Shown: in pieces, positions 63,201 to 63,742 of the stretch
How the letters are laid out: every line of letters begins with the position of its first letter
Numbering within the stretch: the first letter of the stretch is position 1
From: an uncultured Oxalobacteraceae bacterium
Lineage (GTDB): Bacteria > Pseudomonadota > Gammaproteobacteria > Burkholderiales > Burkholderiaceae
Length of the DNA stretch: 63,742 nucleotides
NCBI GenBank assembly: GCA_946480015.1
Contig: CAMLIL010000021.1
Span: 1-63,742, forward strand
Direction of reading: 5' to 3'
Made by a program: the position numbers and the translations under genes
The notes under the pieces: generated by a model
Seen by the model: only the letters and a program-made list of their open reading frames with translations
What the model was told of the DNA's origin: nothing
The model's database searches: none

Positions 63201-63742
63201 GCTGTAGGCGCTCACCAGGCCATCGATGTTCTTGCGCTTGTCGAAGCCGCCGGGGGCATACATGATGAACTCGCGCGTGATGCCGAAGCGCTCGCGCAAG
63301 GCCGCCAGCTGCGCCGTATCCGGCGCGGCCGGCGCGAAGCGCTGGTCGACCGCGGTCGAGATCGAGACCACCCGCTCGGGGTCCAGGCCCAGCGCATCGA
63401 TGGCTTCGCGGCGCGAATAGTCCGAAATGGCCAGCAGCAGGCCGGCCTGGCGCAGCGAGGCGATCTTGCGCTCGTAGTAGCGGCGCTGGGCATCGCTGCC
63501 GAGATAGGCGGCCGGATTGAGGAAGGGGATCAGGTCGTACAGCACCACCGCGTGGCTGGCGCCGTCGGTGAAGGCGCCGACCGAGCAGACGGCATCGTCG
63601 ACGAAGCCCTCGAACAGGCTGGTCACCAGCACCACGTCCGGGCGCAGCTGGTCGATCGCATATTCGCGGATCCGCTCGTCGGCGCGGGCGCGCCAGCCGT
63701 CGGCCGGATGCAGTTCGGCGGCCGGGGTGGCGATGTCGAACA
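60222..63742 (-). CDS. Multi-module GT4 glycosyltransferase (partial, 5' end beyond window)
   Basis: The reading frame stays open to the right edge, so at least 1173 residues are present and the start is outside. Three GT-B modules follow each other. The first has [20 protein letters not shown] and [20 protein letters not shown]. The second starts [20 protein letters not shown] and has [20 protein letters not shown]. The third starts [20 protein letters not shown] and has [20 protein letters not shown] and [20 protein letters not shown]. The middle module has a shorter acceptor motif. Such polymeric GT4 proteins build O-antigen or capsule chains. No membrane segment is visible. Confidence 0.92.
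   Translation of the reverse strand, partial: [1172 protein letters not shown]

Overview
The window reads as chromosome of a GC-rich betaproteobacterium of the Burkholderiales, most like Oxalobacteraceae (Massilia, Duganella or Janthinobacterium type). The basis is the rpsU-yqeY-dnaG-rpoD block followed by tRNA-Ile(CAU), the ybiB-cobA pair, strong GC bias in codons, and many surface-polysaccharide and signalling genes. The genus is an inference.

Positions 1-11.9 kb hold an AT-richer mobile island inserted in the host ybaK gene (Cys-tRNA(Pro) deacylase family). The host gene is cut into a 5' piece (1-63) and a 3' piece (from about 11564). Near-identical terminal inverted repeats lie at 64-88 and 11540-11563. 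The first gene of the island is a complete, divergent ybaK whose ATG overlaps the stop codon of the interrupted host frame (ATGA), so the element appears to replace the function it destroys. Its cargo is a compact operon (TIR, Nmad2, MazG-like pyrophosphohydrolase, uracil-DNA-glycosylase-like) that looks like an undescribed anti-phage system. It also carries a patatin-like phospholipase, relics of a second TIR gene and of a WD40 protein, decayed IS fragments, a membrane protein, and a tyrosine recombinase with an internal deletion plus a small partner gene.

11.9-22.6 kb is core: plsY, a nitrate/taurine-type ABC transporter behind an excellent sigma-54 promoter, an EEP-family hydrolase, tsaD, a NirD-like protein without a Rieske core, DAHP synthase, ybiB-cobA and a BaiN/HI0933 flavoprotein. 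22.6-28.5 kb is the macromolecular synthesis block, ending in a tRNA-Ile(CAU) gene split by a 205-nt Azoarcus-type group I intron.

28.6-33.4 kb carries a prepilin-like protein and a tightly overlapping trio: MglA-like GTPase, histidine kinase, and a receiver domain fused to a GspE/PilB ATPase. This suggests phospho-signalling wired directly to a pilus or secretion motor. 33.4-40.5 kb is a polysaccharide cluster (methyltransferase, GtrA, GT2, sugar epimerases, nucleotidyltransferase, LegB-like dehydratase, large membrane protein). 40.7-44.8 kb has a HAF-repeat protein, a CheY-like regulator with a small partner, a GH28 enzyme and a small lipoprotein.

44.9-48.5 kb is a second NrtABC-like ABC operon, interleaved with SCO and cupredoxin-like proteins. 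48.5-55.5 kb has a LON-substrate-binding-domain protein, a Gly/Ala-rich secreted protein, a subtilase divergent from an ECF sigma/anti-sigma pair, and a propeller-GGDEF sensor. 55.7-63.7 kb has rhlE, a GT2, a GtrA-glycosyltransferase fusion, and a three-module GT4 protein that runs off the right edge.
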